The notes under the pieces are model-generated. The model saw only the letters and a list, made by a program, of their open reading frames with translations. It was not told the origin of the DNA and made no database searches. This document shows positions 22,056 through 36,433 of a stretch of DNA of 64,000 bases, one piece after another. The stretch's first letter is position 1. Every line of letters starts with the position of its first letter. This stretch comes from Sipunculus nudus. Lineage: Eukaryota > Annelida > Sipuncula > Golfingiida > Sipunculidae. The position numbers were made by a program, and so were the translations under genes. The stretch spans positions 53,766,917 to 53,830,916 of the forward strand of contig CM049319.1 of NCBI GenBank assembly GCA_026874595.1. The letters are read 5' to 3'.

Positions 22056-22428
22056 GGTTCACCAATATATCTGCTTTAAAAAAAAATACAATCAGTAACC
22101 CATTGAAAATCTTTTCTAATTAAACATCAGTTGTGAAAAACAAACAAGGTCTATTTGTTTTAATCAGATTACACGTATACATTTAAAACTGCTTGACACT
22201 TGACACCAGTTATTTGACAGATAATGAAAGAAGACCACATAGCATACAGCACCAAAACAGCAGATTTCTGGGACAGAGATCTGTGACGAGAGTTACCAAC
22301 ATACATATACAGCAAAGCAGTGCAGTTATGAAAGATGACAATATGTGCCACAGAGACGAAAGTGTCTAATTGAAGACTTCAGTAGTATTACTTAAATTGT
22401 ATAACACTAACATCATTTTGAAATACAG

Positions 22429-22539
22429 AAATCCACAGGTACAGGTCACCGGGTACTTTCCAGAAACACAGGAGTGAAAACTCACGCCACGCACTACTGT
22501 AAGCTGGCCGAGAGCGGGCACAACATCCACGTGTTCTAA
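22429..22539 (+). other. possible last exon of a small hypothetical gene
   Basis: After a branch-like CTAAC (22407-22411) and acceptor AAATACAG (ending 22428), 36 codons run to TAA at 22537-22539 (KSTGTGHRVLSRNTGVKTH, then ATHYCKLAESGHNIHVF). The stop lies 9 bp from the stop of the minus-strand guanylate cyclase, so a real transcript here would overlap that gene's 3' UTR. The minus strand is also largely open here, so the signal may be composition only. Confidence 0.2.
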
Positions 22540-22548
22540 TCACTTACT

Positions 22549-23016
22549 TCATATTATGTTGCACGTCTTACTGTCCACTTTATCCAACTTCCTTGGTTTA
22601 GCAACCCCCACAGGTACATCTAAATTGTTACGAATCACGGTCTCGCTATTGCCTCCTTTGCCATCTTGAGCGCGCTTCATCTGGTTGCTACCAGGTGACG
22701 CAGTATCCACGGCCGCTTTATCGTCGCCATCTTTTGTAGCGTTAATATTTGGGTGGCTGTTTAATATGTTATTCCTGTTTTCCCGGGACCTGTTGACGAC
22801 TTTTTCGTTATTTTTCAGCGCTGACTTACCCTGCTGCGCTTTTTCCACATCTTCGATGAGGACTGGCGCATAAAGTGATGACGTGTCAGAAATGCGGTCC
22901 TCTTCCTGACCTTTGAACTCTGACATGAGTGACTTATCCTCAAGGTTAAGTCCTGAGAATGATTCGTTTCCCTCTTCCTTTCCTTTCAACCAGTAGGTCT
23001 TCATTTTCCCCTTACC
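22549..23016 (-). CDS. guanylate cyclase exon 10 (C-terminal tail, stop)
   Basis: Acceptor TTTTAATGACAG; opens [20 protein letters not shown], the closing strand of the cyclase fold (GKG.M.TYWL), then about 135 Glu/Lys/Ser/Asn-rich residues with no fold recognised, ending KTCNII and TGA. The tail is likely disordered. ATTAAA on this strand at 22163-22158 is the nearest polyadenylation-like signal. Confidence 0.9.
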   Translation of the reverse strand, partial: GKGKMKTYWLKGKEEGNESFSGLNLEDKSLMSEFKGQEEDRISDTSSLYAPVLIEDVEKAQQGKSALKNNEKVVNRSRENRNNILNSHPNINATKDGDDKAAVDTASPGSNQMKRAQDGKGGNSETVIRNNLDVPVGVAKPRKLDKVDSKTCNII

Positions 23017-23937
23017 CTGTCATTAAAATATTTAAAAAACGACATTCAAGTTGAACAATACAGGCCCCAGCTGTATCATTGTAGAAAAATACTTGACATT
23101 TTCTTATCGCTTACTCCCGGTATTTTTTATTTCACTTACGAAAATTATGTTATTTTCTTTAAAATATCAGTATAGAAATATACGATATAATTCAATAATT
23201 GTAAAATAAATTGAGAATACGCAGTATTGTTATGGCATGATTGAAAAGGCATCAGCATTTTTTTTCCTAATTTCTTTTATGTAAATATTTAAACATCACT
23301 TATGAATTCAGTATAATATATGTATAAATACGTAAATTAAGGAAGTGTCTAGGCAGCCGACAATGTCGGCTGCTGAATGACAGAGCCCTGGACTGTCTAC
23401 GCAGCCGACAGTGCTTTAACTGATATCACTAAGTATCAGCTACCTAGGTGTTTGACATTCTAGACCTAGTAGTAATAGTTAGTAAAATGTTGCTGAATTA
23501 AGAAAACTAGAATATCAGCAGAAGCTGACAATAGCCCTCAGCCAAAGGGCTGTGTTTATAGGTGGTAACAGTAACAAGAATGAAATATTTGTTCTCACAT
23601 GGATGTATATCTGTACCTGTGTCAGTTATAAATTTAAACTAAAGAGGTATGTAGTACCTTTGCAATGGTAAGACCAATCTCATGCACGACTCAAGGGTCA
23701 AGGCATATCATTATACCATGTTTCATAACAATCCACCCAGTTTTTTTCTATTCTAAGCTCTGTGAAAAGTAGGTCAAGGTCAACCATCTTAGACATGAAG
23801 TTCCTATGTTGAATACCTTTGGAGATATCCCGCTCACAAGGCAAAGGTGAAAAATCTTATAAAAATTCATTTAAAATAAGAAATTGTAGGTGGCACCCTA
23901 AAATTTGTGCAGCAGGTATAGACAATCAGTCCCTATG

Positions 23938-23989
<52 letters not shown>

Positions 23990-24727
23990 AATGATAGAAA
24001 CACAAATAAATAAATAGCTACTAGGTCCAGAATGTCACACATCTAGGCAGATGACACGTAGTGATATACTTAAAGCATTGTCGGCTGCGCAGTGGGTGGA
24101 GTGTGGACTGTCTAGACAGCCGACAGTGTCTACATTGTCGGCTGCCTAGACACTTCCTAAAATTAAATAATGCAAAAGCAGAAGAGTTCCTCTTGATGTG
24201 TTTCTTTGTACAAGAACAAGCAGGTCAAAGTTCACGTTAAAAGTACTGACCTTGACCTCGACTGACCCTCTTTCTTCCATGACGTATGGGTAACCTTTCA
24301 GATAGTCCTTGGTCGTTTGGCTGATATGGACCTTCATTGCCTTCAATATAACAGTAAAAAAAAAACTAATATGATTGAAATCAGCATTGTCATGGCAGTT
24401 GGCCAATTCGTGAACTGGAAGGCACATTCATGACTATCTCCAATTATAGGGCTATAGCAAGATTGTAGATTTAAGAATGCATAAACACATATTTTTTTTA
24501 ATAATGTATGATGTATTAAATTATATTATAGCATTTATTAATATATATTAAATGACATGATTTTTTTTACACACGCAGCCCTCTCCAACAGATATATATA
24601 TAATTTGTCAATGAATATAAACAGAAGACAGACATCAACGCCAACATTTTAATAAATCATATTATGTAGATCAAATATACATAATATATATATATATGTA
24701 TATACATATATACATACATATATATAT

Positions 24728-24771
<44 letters not shown>

Positions 24772-26645
24772 ATATAAATACATATACCCGGTATATAATC
24801 GTTCGTACCTCTCCATTAGACTCCATGCGTGAGGCGGTGTTGACGGTGTCTCCGAATAAACAGTAGCGCGGCATCTTTAGACCGACCACCCCGGCAACCA
24901 CAGTCCCTGAATGTACACCTTTAAACAAGCGTATTGATGTTATCTATATTACGCGACATAATGGCGTAAAATCATGTTGTAAGGTAAAAAGGCTTCTTAG
25001 TTCATTTACATAATTAAACATGCAACAAGTCACAATCCAATTGAAAGCAGCAGTAAGTTTTTAAGTTTTTTAAATTTTAAAGCCAGCCATTCACTTATAT
25101 TTTATGTAGCATATATTTATGTGATTTCTTACTTCGTGTACATATAAATTAGTTGTATAGCTAATTCCTTTCAAGAAAAATTCTCCTAAAGCCTTGGCGA
25201 TGGACATATATGAGCTTGTTTATCTACACACTGTTTAGTAATCACGGTACATGCTCCAATGTTGACAAAATGGACTGGACACAAAATATTTAACCTTAAG
25301 TAGTCGGTTGCATATATGAGGAAGTTAAAAGTCGGTAGTTGCAAAACGTCCTTTGTAAAATTCTGGTTCGTCTGATTTGCTGCCAGATGTCCTTGTTTAA
25401 TAAGTTTCAGGGGCATCAATTAGTCTCTCCAACAGACGCAAGGTGCCGCTACCGCTCTGCACTAGTACGTCTGTTATTGGACGCCATTTTTTTCAAGAAT
25501 CTTGAAAAACGGAAGTGCCATTTGGCATGCGCAAGGAAACCCTCCTAGCATCCGGAGATGAATCCAGATGTATGTCGTCCTTGCACAGACCCGGCAGACC
25601 CCAGTAAAGACAATTAAACAATATTGTTGCCTGTATGGTAAAAATAATCCACTTTTGCTTGTCTATTGCATGGCAGGGATAATAGGGGGATTCCTTGCGC
25701 ATGCCAAACAACACTTCCGTTCTTAAAAAAATAGCGTCCAATAACAGATGCAGAGCGGTAGCGGCACATGGCGTCTGTTGGAGAGACTAGGGCATAAATA
25801 AAAGGGGTATGGGGTATATATCCCCTAAAACTTTTTGGCAGGGAGGGGATGGTCAAGAGTATTTAGAGAATAATATTTATATATTGCAAATGAAATATTT
25901 TAATAATTAGGATTATAAACTTTGGCTCCATTTATGAGATTACTATGAAATATAATATCTAAACATGGGTTAGCATTGATTGACACTGGAATTATAATAC
26001 CTTTTTTTCTATAAACTCAATTATAAAATATCTAAAATGTGATTAAGTTTATATATATACTTAAAAAGGTGTCATTGACACATAAATCTTTGAAATGTGT
26101 CATACTGATGGTAAAAATATGTGTGTATATATATATAAAATATAATGGTCGCCATTATTATAAAAAAATATAAATGAAATTGAGAACATAAATTGGAATA
26201 TTATTAAATTAACTTAAACACAATTTTGATATTTTTTAGCATATGCATACTTATGTACATTATTTTGCAGTTTCGAATATTTTGACTTAATATATTCTGC
26301 AATAGGACATGCATTTTTTATAGATAATCCCTTGAATAAAAACATAGCAATAAGGACGAAACCACGGGGCACAGGCTGAACAATTTTTATAGGTTACAGG
26401 GACGTATTTCAAGGTCCCATATGATCGTATAAGGTGCACATGTTTTGCATATTTGTAACATGTTATATATGAAACTCAAGATTAACACCAGGAATTGTAT
26501 TTTAGTCCAGAACAACAGGGGTTCAGTATCTTATTTTTCCGCTAGAGGCCAGGTTCTGTAGTGCACAATAGTGCTCAAGCGGGGCTGGATAGGAGGGTAC
26601 AGCATATCCGGCCATATATATACTGAGTATATATATATATACTGA

Positions 26646-26692
<47 letters not shown>

Positions 26693-26693
26693 C

Positions 26694-26762
<69 letters not shown>

Positions 26763-29700
26763 CGGGGAGAATCGGCCTAATTCAATAGTGTAAAAATATA
26801 AAACTTGAAGTGCATATGACTGATATTTTCATATTTTTTTTATATCTACTGCATGTTTAATTTTCTTAGAAGATTTTACTGCTGAAAGTTTTTTTTTATG
26901 TTATCACTCAATATTACATGCAAAATTGTATTGAAGGGGAGGAGGCCTTGCCCCCTGCGCAACCCCCATGGATACGTTCTGCGCCTCTCACCCAACCTCT
27001 ATCGCAGGCTTAGGGTCTATTGTCCTTGTTATTCTTTGATAGATCTTCTGTGTGGTTCTGAATGGTACTCACTGACAAAAACCAGTGACATCTTTAACCA
27101 CCTTCGGTCACATAATTTTTTCTGTTTGTCAGAGAGGACATCTATGTACCGTGGATACTAACAACTTAGAGATATCAAGTTCTGACATGCGTCACAGGGA
27201 CATCATAATAACGTAAAGACCAAAAAGGTGTGGTTCTCAGGCACCGCCCGCATCAATTTTAACCCTCGCAACAAAAATATTTATTTTGATTTCACCTTTC
27301 AAGAAGATAATAATTGCTTCCAATAACACAAGGCAACCTTGGCAGGACCAACTGGACTACATCGTAGGATTAATCTGAGGTCACAGCATTTAAGGACGTA
27401 TCCGCACTAGCAAATAATCCGGATTGTGAATCGGTTAACTCTGTCCGCACTAAGCCACTAATCCGCATCGGTTCGATTTACAGGTGTCCGCTTGAAAGGC
27501 GGTCAACAGTAGTCTGGTTTACTTAAGTCCTGTTTACAGTAAACCGGTTTCTGGTGCGTACAGGCAAACCCGACTCTAGTCTGAATGAGTCCTGTTTCAG
27601 CGAACGGCATGGGCCGCTACACTTGATGCTGTACCAGCATGCCTGGAGTGAGAAGGTGCCTGAAATTGGGCTGAATCGGATAACGAACCAAGTGCTGACA
27701 GCAAACTCACGATGTTTTGAATAAATTGATTTAGGCTTTTGTAAAGCGAACTACAGTGCGGAAGCAAAGCCTACTACTTCGATATTCAAGTATACATTGG
27801 TTTAGTGTAACCCGGTTTAGATGCAAACCTAGTGCAGATACGGCCTAAATCTCTAAAAAAAAAATTTACTGAACAGGTGTCAATCAGCGATGGACTCGAG
27901 TGGATTTCCGGACACTTATTTAGGGACTCGGACCTAGACTCGGAGGTAAGGTAAAGAGAAACAGGCCTAGACCTTCTTGAAATACGCAGAAGGGAAACTT
28001 TGGCAAATACCATAAAGACATTTATATGCATGTGCGAACTACTAACAAGTTTTAAAAATGTCTGTATACTATTATTATCTTCATCGGGGACTAAATGTGA
28101 TATAACCTTGAAGTAAAAGGCTCGTGTAAACTGCCATGAAAATACTTGTGATAATCTCAAAGTTCATTTTTAAACTTCCTTTTCTAAAGATATTTTTATT
28201 TGACTCTGACTTTGACTAGGGTCCCAGATAACTCAGACTTGAAGAAGGTGGACTTGGACTCGAACTTTAAGGACTCGGACTTGGACTCAATTGGTCTGGA
28301 CTCGGACTTGCACTCGGACTCGGATGGTGAAGACTCGACTACTTCACTGGTGTTAATGCTTGCATATCACATATAGTATAAACACAAACACATAAAAAAA
28401 GATTCATAAGGCCCCCCCCCAAAAAAACTAAATAAATAAAACGTGTGGTGCTCAGGCACCGCCCGGGTCAATTTTAACCCTCCGCATCAAACAATTTTAT
28501 TTTGACTTTCAATAGAAACTTACCAATTTTGATCTATAGCGGCTAGGACATTTCTTTCAAGAAGATAAAATCATACAATTTTGATAAAATTTCCATTGTT
28601 ATGTAGTGCCTTTACTTGTTAAGTAAAATAAATCTGTTAATATCATGCTTTTCCCTTATCATTTGACATTTTTCCGAAACATACAAAAAAATAAAAATAA
28701 AAAAACGCCCGTCTCCGTTGATTTCTGAAAAATGTGCCTGAGAACCAAACCATATTTTTTTATGGCCTAAAATAGAAAGAAGTGCTACATACCTACTCGT
28801 ATCTTCATATGGTCACCTGTTGATGGGTCTATTAGATGCTGCATAGCACGAAGCATGTCAAAGCCCATGTCACAGATATATATAGCGTGGAACTTGGTGA
28901 CTGTCGGCGCCCCGCTAACCACCATGTAGGCGTCCCCTATTGTCTCTACCTGTAGAAAAGACAAATCAAGGTTAAACTAGAAATTTGCACTCAGAAAGCG
29001 CAGACCTACGGGAAGCCGTCTCATAACCACGTATGGCACTGTCAAAGATGCAGCTTTTCCTTATAAATTCCTGATTCCAGATTTTCTTTGTCTCATTGCC
29101 GATTTATCCTGAAAATTTCATCAAAGTCAATTCATAACGTTATGGGTTATGTTGCTAACAGTCATACAAACAGACAAACATACCAACGCCGGCAAAAGCA
29201 TAACCCCTGCTGCTTGGTAGAGGTAAAAATAGATAATTTCCATATCTGTACAGGACACTGCCTATGAGCATTTAAAAAGATATGTAAAAAAAATTATTCC
29301 CATGAGAATGGAGAGATTTTTAACGCATTCCAGATTTTCTGTTCAACTGCAGTTTTTATTTTATTTTGGCATCTATAAGCAGAAGAAGTTCTAGGTATAC
29401 ACTCAGTTCAGAAATCCATAGCCGGGCAACCAAGATTTCACATTTACGCTAATATATACTGGCTACTGCACGGTTTTATGCATACATACATACACATATT
29501 TATTTATTCACACACACACACACATATATATATCTGTACATTTGCACGAATGAATCGTGGAATATCTGTAAAATACGTGAATGTAAACACATGGCACAGG
29601 CTTGGAATGAAGATTTCTCTTTACTTCTTGTTAGTTCTGGTTACAAAATCCAAACTGTCGCATTGGGTGTATTCTCTCGCAACCATGATTAAATTTAAAC

Positions 29701-32700
29701 AGGAAAAAAACGGTAAGCTCGTGACCCATGACTAGGAATAGGGATTCATTCGAATACCTCTCTACACAGCTAACGGTTTCTTCTGGATCAAGTAATTTTC
29801 CAAAAAGAAATTTTACTCACAACGCGAGACAAAATTCAGACAATAGATAAAACACAGAACAATGACCTCAAGTTGATACCGCCTCTTTGATGACGATAGA
29901 TTATTTTTATGATAATTATTTCTTTGCCGTATCGTTTCCTTTTACTGAGATTTAAATACCTTAGAACCCACAGCATTTGAGGGAAGGAGTGGTCACGGGA
30001 CATTAATTATGCACTCCGCCGGTAACAAGATTTGAAAGTGGGTCTGTCAGCTAATTACCCCAATGAATAATTAATTGGACACGTCAGATGACTGAAGTCT
30101 CTCTTAAACTGATTTTTCCACTCGGTTTTCTGTTTCAAAGGCTAGATTTCTCGAGATTCCATCTAAAGGTTCTTAAAGGTAAAATGAGTCTTATTACCTC
30201 CTTTAAAGCCTGCTATTCACTTGCCTGTTCTGTAGTTTTAATGTCATCTCTGGCTTTCTGTGTGTACAAATGAATGAAGTGTAGGTAATTCCTGCTTTGA
30301 AAGGTTTTTTTTTTAACTCCTGTATCGACAAATGTAGAAATTTATCTACAAGCTGTTTTAATAAACACGGTACAACCGCGGTTGCTAACACCTTGTAACA
30401 GTGAAGGTGGTTGCATATACATAAGTGGCAATTTAAAGTATGCAGTCACTAGTTGCAAAATGCCATTTGAAAAATCTCTGGTTTATCTGACTTTCTGCCA
30501 GGTGTCCTTGATGAATGAATTTCGATTATGTTTTGCGCCCGAACATATTGTAAACACCTGGATATAAACAAAAAACCCTGTATGCGGTGGGATCAGCGTT
30601 TTCTGACTTATTTTTATAAAAGGATCATCTTTAGTTAATAAACGTCAAATAACTTATAAGATATTCGCCCCGGATACCCAGAACCACTGCTTCCGAAATA
30701 ACTATATCTCTTCACGCTGGGAGATCTGAATTCGAGCGTACATTGTACATTTGCGATGTCCCACATTCGAACATCTAAGAGAAGATGGCAGGAGAAGGCT
30801 GAGAAGATGCGGAACATGTCATCTTCTCCCCTATCATTCTTCATCTTTTTTTATCTTTCTTTTGCTATCTCATCGCATCTCGTATCACCATATCTAATTT
30901 AATATGGACTTTAATGAGTAGGTGAGAGTTTCACTATATACTTACCTTGTATACCCTGTGTTTCTCTGTGATATTGTCGAACTGAGTGTACATGGCGTTC
31001 AACATGGAGACCACCTGCATCGGCGTGATCTGACTGCAGATATGTGTAAACCCGACTACGTCACTAAACAAGATGGTCACCTGATCAAACACCTGCAGGA
31101 ACAAAAAAAATGACGTCATTTATCATTGTCGTAAAATATAAATATGACAAAAACTAGTTATTTCTTGGCACCGCAGGTGCCATAGTATCACCAGATAATT
31201 AATCCCCCCCCCCTTTAACAATAGTCCCCCATCTTCAGCAGCATATACTGACATTTGGCAAGTGACTATTTTTTCTTATATCTATCAACTGTAAAAAACA
31301 ATATTTTTCACCAAATATGGGGGCCAATAAAGAGAATCACTCTTATTAAAAGGGAATGAATTTATACTATAAAAATGGTAAGGTAGGTGGCGCCACCTAT
31401 CTTGTTGACGAGAAAATTCTCCAAGATGGATGTACATGACAAATTGGAGACCAACACATTGAAGGACTCCTCAGATATAAGCACTTTTCATCTAAATCAA
31501 ATATACAGGTGGACGTCATGGCAAAACGATTGCAGATGGCGCCACCAGTCTTATGTACAAGATGGGTGAGTCCAAGATCTATGAATATGCACAATTTCAG
31601 GCCAATAGGGCAAACCACTCCTCGGAAAAGGGCATTAATTGATTCTACAAAATCGGAAAGGTCGGTGGCGCCACCTGTCTGGTTTAGGAGAAAAATTTCC
31701 AAGATTGATTGACATGTCAAATTTCAGGCCAATGCCTTGGACCACTCCGGAGATATGAGCAATTTTTAACCAAAGCACATGTACAGATATACGCCACAGC
31801 AAACGATTGCAGATGGCACCACCAGTCTTCAATACAAGATGTAGGTATCCAAGATTAATGTATATGCACAATTTCAGTCCTATTTGTCAATAAGTTTTAG
31901 ACTTATAATGCTCACAGTACTGTCAAGTGGCAATTATGGGGTATTAAAAGGCACGAAAACAAGAGAAAGACAGAAAGTAGCGCCACCTGTCTGGTTTATG
32001 AGAAAACTTTCAAAGATGGATGGACATGCCAAACTTTAGACAAACACCTTGAACCACTCCGGAGATATAAGCAATTTTCACCAAAAGCACATGTACAGAT
32101 GGACGCTACGGCAAAACGATTGCAGATGGCGCCACCTGTCTTGAGTAAAAGATGGAGGAGTGCAAGATCTATGGATAGGCACAATTTCAGGCCAATAGTG
32201 CAGACTTTGTCTGGCGATACAATGAAATTTCAATCGTCGTCGTAAAGGAAAATATGGGAGATAATCACTGGTACAAAATAGATAACTTATGAAAACAAAA
32301 TGAATTTCGTAATCGTTAACGTTACAGAAAGTATATTTATCCTTTAAATGTAACAGAAAATATCGAAGAAGTTCCAATCATTTTCAGAATAAAAGATACA
32401 AAATCTGTAAATATCATCATATAAGCACAATATACATGCAAAATATACATACAATCGTAAAAAAAGACTAGATATTTTTTGGCCATAGTATCCCCAGACT
32501 AATTAATCCTCCCCCTTTAAGAATGGCCCCCCCCCCATCTACAGTAGCATATGCTGACACTTGGTAAGCCACTATGGTTTCTTCCATCCATCCCTTGTTG
32601 AAATATTAATGATTTTGTGTGATTTCCACCATATATGGCATTATTCAAGGTCAAGGCCACTCTTATATGAAAGGTCATGTCCCCAATTTAAATATACATC

Positions 32701-35371
32701 ATCCCATAATCCATGTCTATGTATATGCATAATATGAAAGAAATCTGTCCATTAGGTTTTTACTTATAATGCTCACAGTACTGTCAAGTGGCAATGATGG
32801 GGATTAAAAGGCTCGAAAAAAAGAAAAGGACAGAAGGTGGCGCCACCTGTCTTCCGCAGAAGAAGCAATCCAAGATCTTCAGTCAATTTGATTTTCGGAC
32901 CAATCCATGCATCCCTTATGGAGATATTTATGATTTTATGTGATTTTCACCATATATGGCATTATTCAAGGTCAAGGCCACTCTCAAAGGAAAAGTCATG
33001 ACCCCAATTAAAATATACATCTCACCATAACCCATGTCTATGTATATGCATAATATGAATGAAATCTGTCCATTAGTTTTTTACTTATAATGCTCACAGT
33101 ACTGTTAAGTGGCATTGATGGGGGTATTAAACGGCACAAAAACCCAGAAAAGGATAACAGGTGGCGCCACCAGTTTCCGGTACATGACAACACCATCCAA
33201 GATCTTCAGTCAACTTGATTTTTGGATCAATTCATGCAAGATTTCTTGAGATATTTAAGAATTTATGTGATTTCCCCCCAAAATGGACATATTCAAGGCC
33301 AAGGTCACTCTCCTAGTAAGGTCCAGACCCCATTTTGAATAGACTTCGTCCTCTCACTAATATCTATGCACATGTCAAGTTTAATAAAGATCCGTAAAAT
33401 ATTATTTGAGTTATCGCGTCCAAACGAAATCTCTGCGGCGGCGGCGGCGGCGGCGGCGGCGCGACCGTCCTTAAACCATATTATCCCGACTTTGTCTGGG
33501 GATACAATTACCGATTTAAATAACGTAGAAAGATAGAAATCTAATTTGAAATGATATTCAGTATAAATTATAATATATGAAATCACAGCGATTTATAAAT
33601 TACAATAATACATATTATTCGTATTACAGAAAATATTAATGCTAATGAAGGGTGAAATTAATTGATTTAATGGAAAATATGTAGAACAAACCCACAGATA
33701 ATGCCAGGGACGCGGGAAGCCATAAATATTCTTGAAATTGCAATTATACTGAATTGAATGGCAATCATTGCCACAAAAGATAAAATGATATTGATGACAA
33801 TTAGAATATATCAATGTCAATTAAAATGTATATATCCATTGTCGATATATAAAAAATGATAATGGTAACAAGAATATGTTGGCCAGAGGACCAAAACCCC
33901 TGCTGAATCTGAATTGCGCGCCTTGGCTTATAATTGCATTTGACTAAATATAACCAAATATAAAAAATTCAGGAAATAAACGATAATGTTCCTAAACCTA
34001 ACCAAGTGAGTAACCATTTATAGATATCGGGTAGCATATGATACTTTGATTTTAAAATAAAAAAATCGTTAAAATATTAAAAAAAAAAAATGTTCAGAAG
34101 AGCAAACCCTAATCCGGTGAGAAAACCTCTACATTTCCAAATTAATTGAAAGTGAGCCATAGTTGCGGTGTTTTTAGTTATATTTATACTAATATCCCGC
34201 CGCATATGTTTAATTTAAAAATGGATATCAGACAAAAACCTTAAAAACGTTAGAAGACCCATAAAATACACTTGCAGTGTTGAATAGTATATATTAATAT
34301 GGAAATAAGCAAATCGCTTCGCATAGGTACTGTCATGGATGGACAGAAGAACAGACGGAAGGAGTTGGTATATATACACTCTATATATATCGTATACTTA
34401 TAAAAGGAATTCGATTCACGTTTGTTCGCTATAAACCGCGCTGTGTACAATACTGTGCACTGCAGCATTTTAAAGGTTATTTTCCTCGTAGTGACCTCGG
34501 TGATTTGAGAATAAATCATTTTTAATGTACATATAATTTTGAGTATTTTTTCCGTTTTTACTGACTTGCACGAGGTTAGACCGAGCAAAGCCGAACTGCC
34601 TTCGGCAATGAACGGAATGCGTGCATAGTGGTCACTCAACCTCAAACACTTTAAAGGACTATAGTTCATATGAATAACGCTTGCTTTCACTGAGGGATTT
34701 GAGCATGTCTGGCTTTACATTTAAAGTGCGTGGTCAGTAAAATAAAAATACATGTTTCTCGCTTTATTAAATTGAGAGTACAACCCAGAAGGATTAATGA
34801 CAAAACCTAATTCAAGGTCCCAGTTTCAGGAACAGTGGTGGGTTGGGGTGGGATAGAGTTGGTCGCGGGGGTTTCAGACCTCAAAATTTGTATGATACAA
34901 TGAAAAAAAAGTTGCGGTGGCTCAAAATGGGTTTCTGCTTCTGCTACTTTCACGGTATGCATATTTCTGTTTCTTTTTTAGGAACAGTTGCAACCTACAT
35001 TTGATAAATCTTTCATGTGTTCTTCACATCAACCTAATCTTTATACGTCCAACGATAGAATCCAGTCAAATATGATCGAAAACCTGAATGCCCAAGCGTT
35101 TCATTGAGGTTCGCAGTGCATGTAAACATCATCACTGACCAGGTCTTCAAAGTAAACATACCGGGGTATGAATTTCTTGCCACGAGCACAGCGCCACAAA
35201 ATGAATGAAAAAAATATTTATACATATTTTTTCGAGACAGTTTCCCACTGAAAACCTTTATTTTCTGTTAACTTTTAGTATGGTATTATAAATGAGCCAA
35301 CATTCCACACCTCAGTAACTGTATCTCTCCAACCCCGGTATTAAGCCCGGTATACCGGGTTTATCAGCTGG

Positions 35372-35422
<51 letters not shown>

Positions 35423-35496
35423 GGGTCGCTTCCCGTGAAACAGACTGTACTGAATTTACAGTGTTGTTTTTCTTCAGAGTTATTTATATATATATA

Positions 35497-35532
<36 letters not shown>

Positions 35533-36398
35533 GTTGGCCTCATATTAGCATAGCTTAAATTTCGCGAATTTTACTGTTTCATATATATATAAATATATAT
35601 ATTTCGAAAATTTCAATTTACGCGATCTCACTGATGTTTTACATCAGTGGCAGATAATTTGAAAGGTCTGATATCAAAGATAGTATATCAATCTTTGGAC
35701 GTACAAGATCTGTTAGTATTCATAATATCAATCGTTTACCTTTTAACTTGCGCTCGATGATGGGACCTCTTATTCAGGAAAGTACTATTTTCACGATTAT
35801 TCTCCTTTCACGAATATCGCGAATTTGAAACCCTCGCGAACAGAAAGGTAACCACAGTAATTAGTCATTAGTAAGTATTATTGTTGTAACATTACAAACG
35901 ATAAAGTGGGGATTGCCAAAGACACCTTCAGGGATTTCGTCTCAGTTCATATTTTGTGTCCAGCACTGACCAATCTGCGTTACGCAGATGATTTAATTAG
36001 TGTCGGGAAGGAAATATTAGGTAACAAATAACGTAATTAGACGCAGGGGTCATAATTAGACAGTATTTACCGGAATACATACAGGTCATATTCGGTAATC
36101 AAGGGTGTAGAAAGGATCTAATTTAAGACAACGTATAGGCTTCCGAGAATTGTACTCAACAGCACTCATTGTTATGTTTACTTATAATGAGTTTGGCTGT
36201 AATGAGGTCCGTAACAGGGGAATCCAAAGGGTGTCCAACTTGTAAATCAGAGTCGGGTACCACGCCTTGGTAGACATATATCTATGTTCAAATCTCCCTT
36301 TTCACAGTTAGAAGTGTATTTGTCTGGAGTGACCCCATGGAAGTATACGCACATGCATAAAATCGATTTTAATCATATATGCACTCAAAACCTGAAAC

Positions 36399-36433
<35 letters not shown>

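Noticed and set aside
33435-33462. Poly-alanine coding run from (GCG)n
   Set aside because: A trinucleotide microsatellite near the end of a repeat; no coding context.
34250-34690. 146-codon minus-strand ORF
   Set aside because: Overlaps a dispersed repeat shared with 50640-50760 and shows no domain or splice borders.
35975-35992. LRYADD, resembling the reverse transcriptase active-site box
   Set aside because: Preceded by TNL in frame, which is suggestive, but about 60 residues around it show no RT block and a stop follows shortly; too short to call a LINE remnant.
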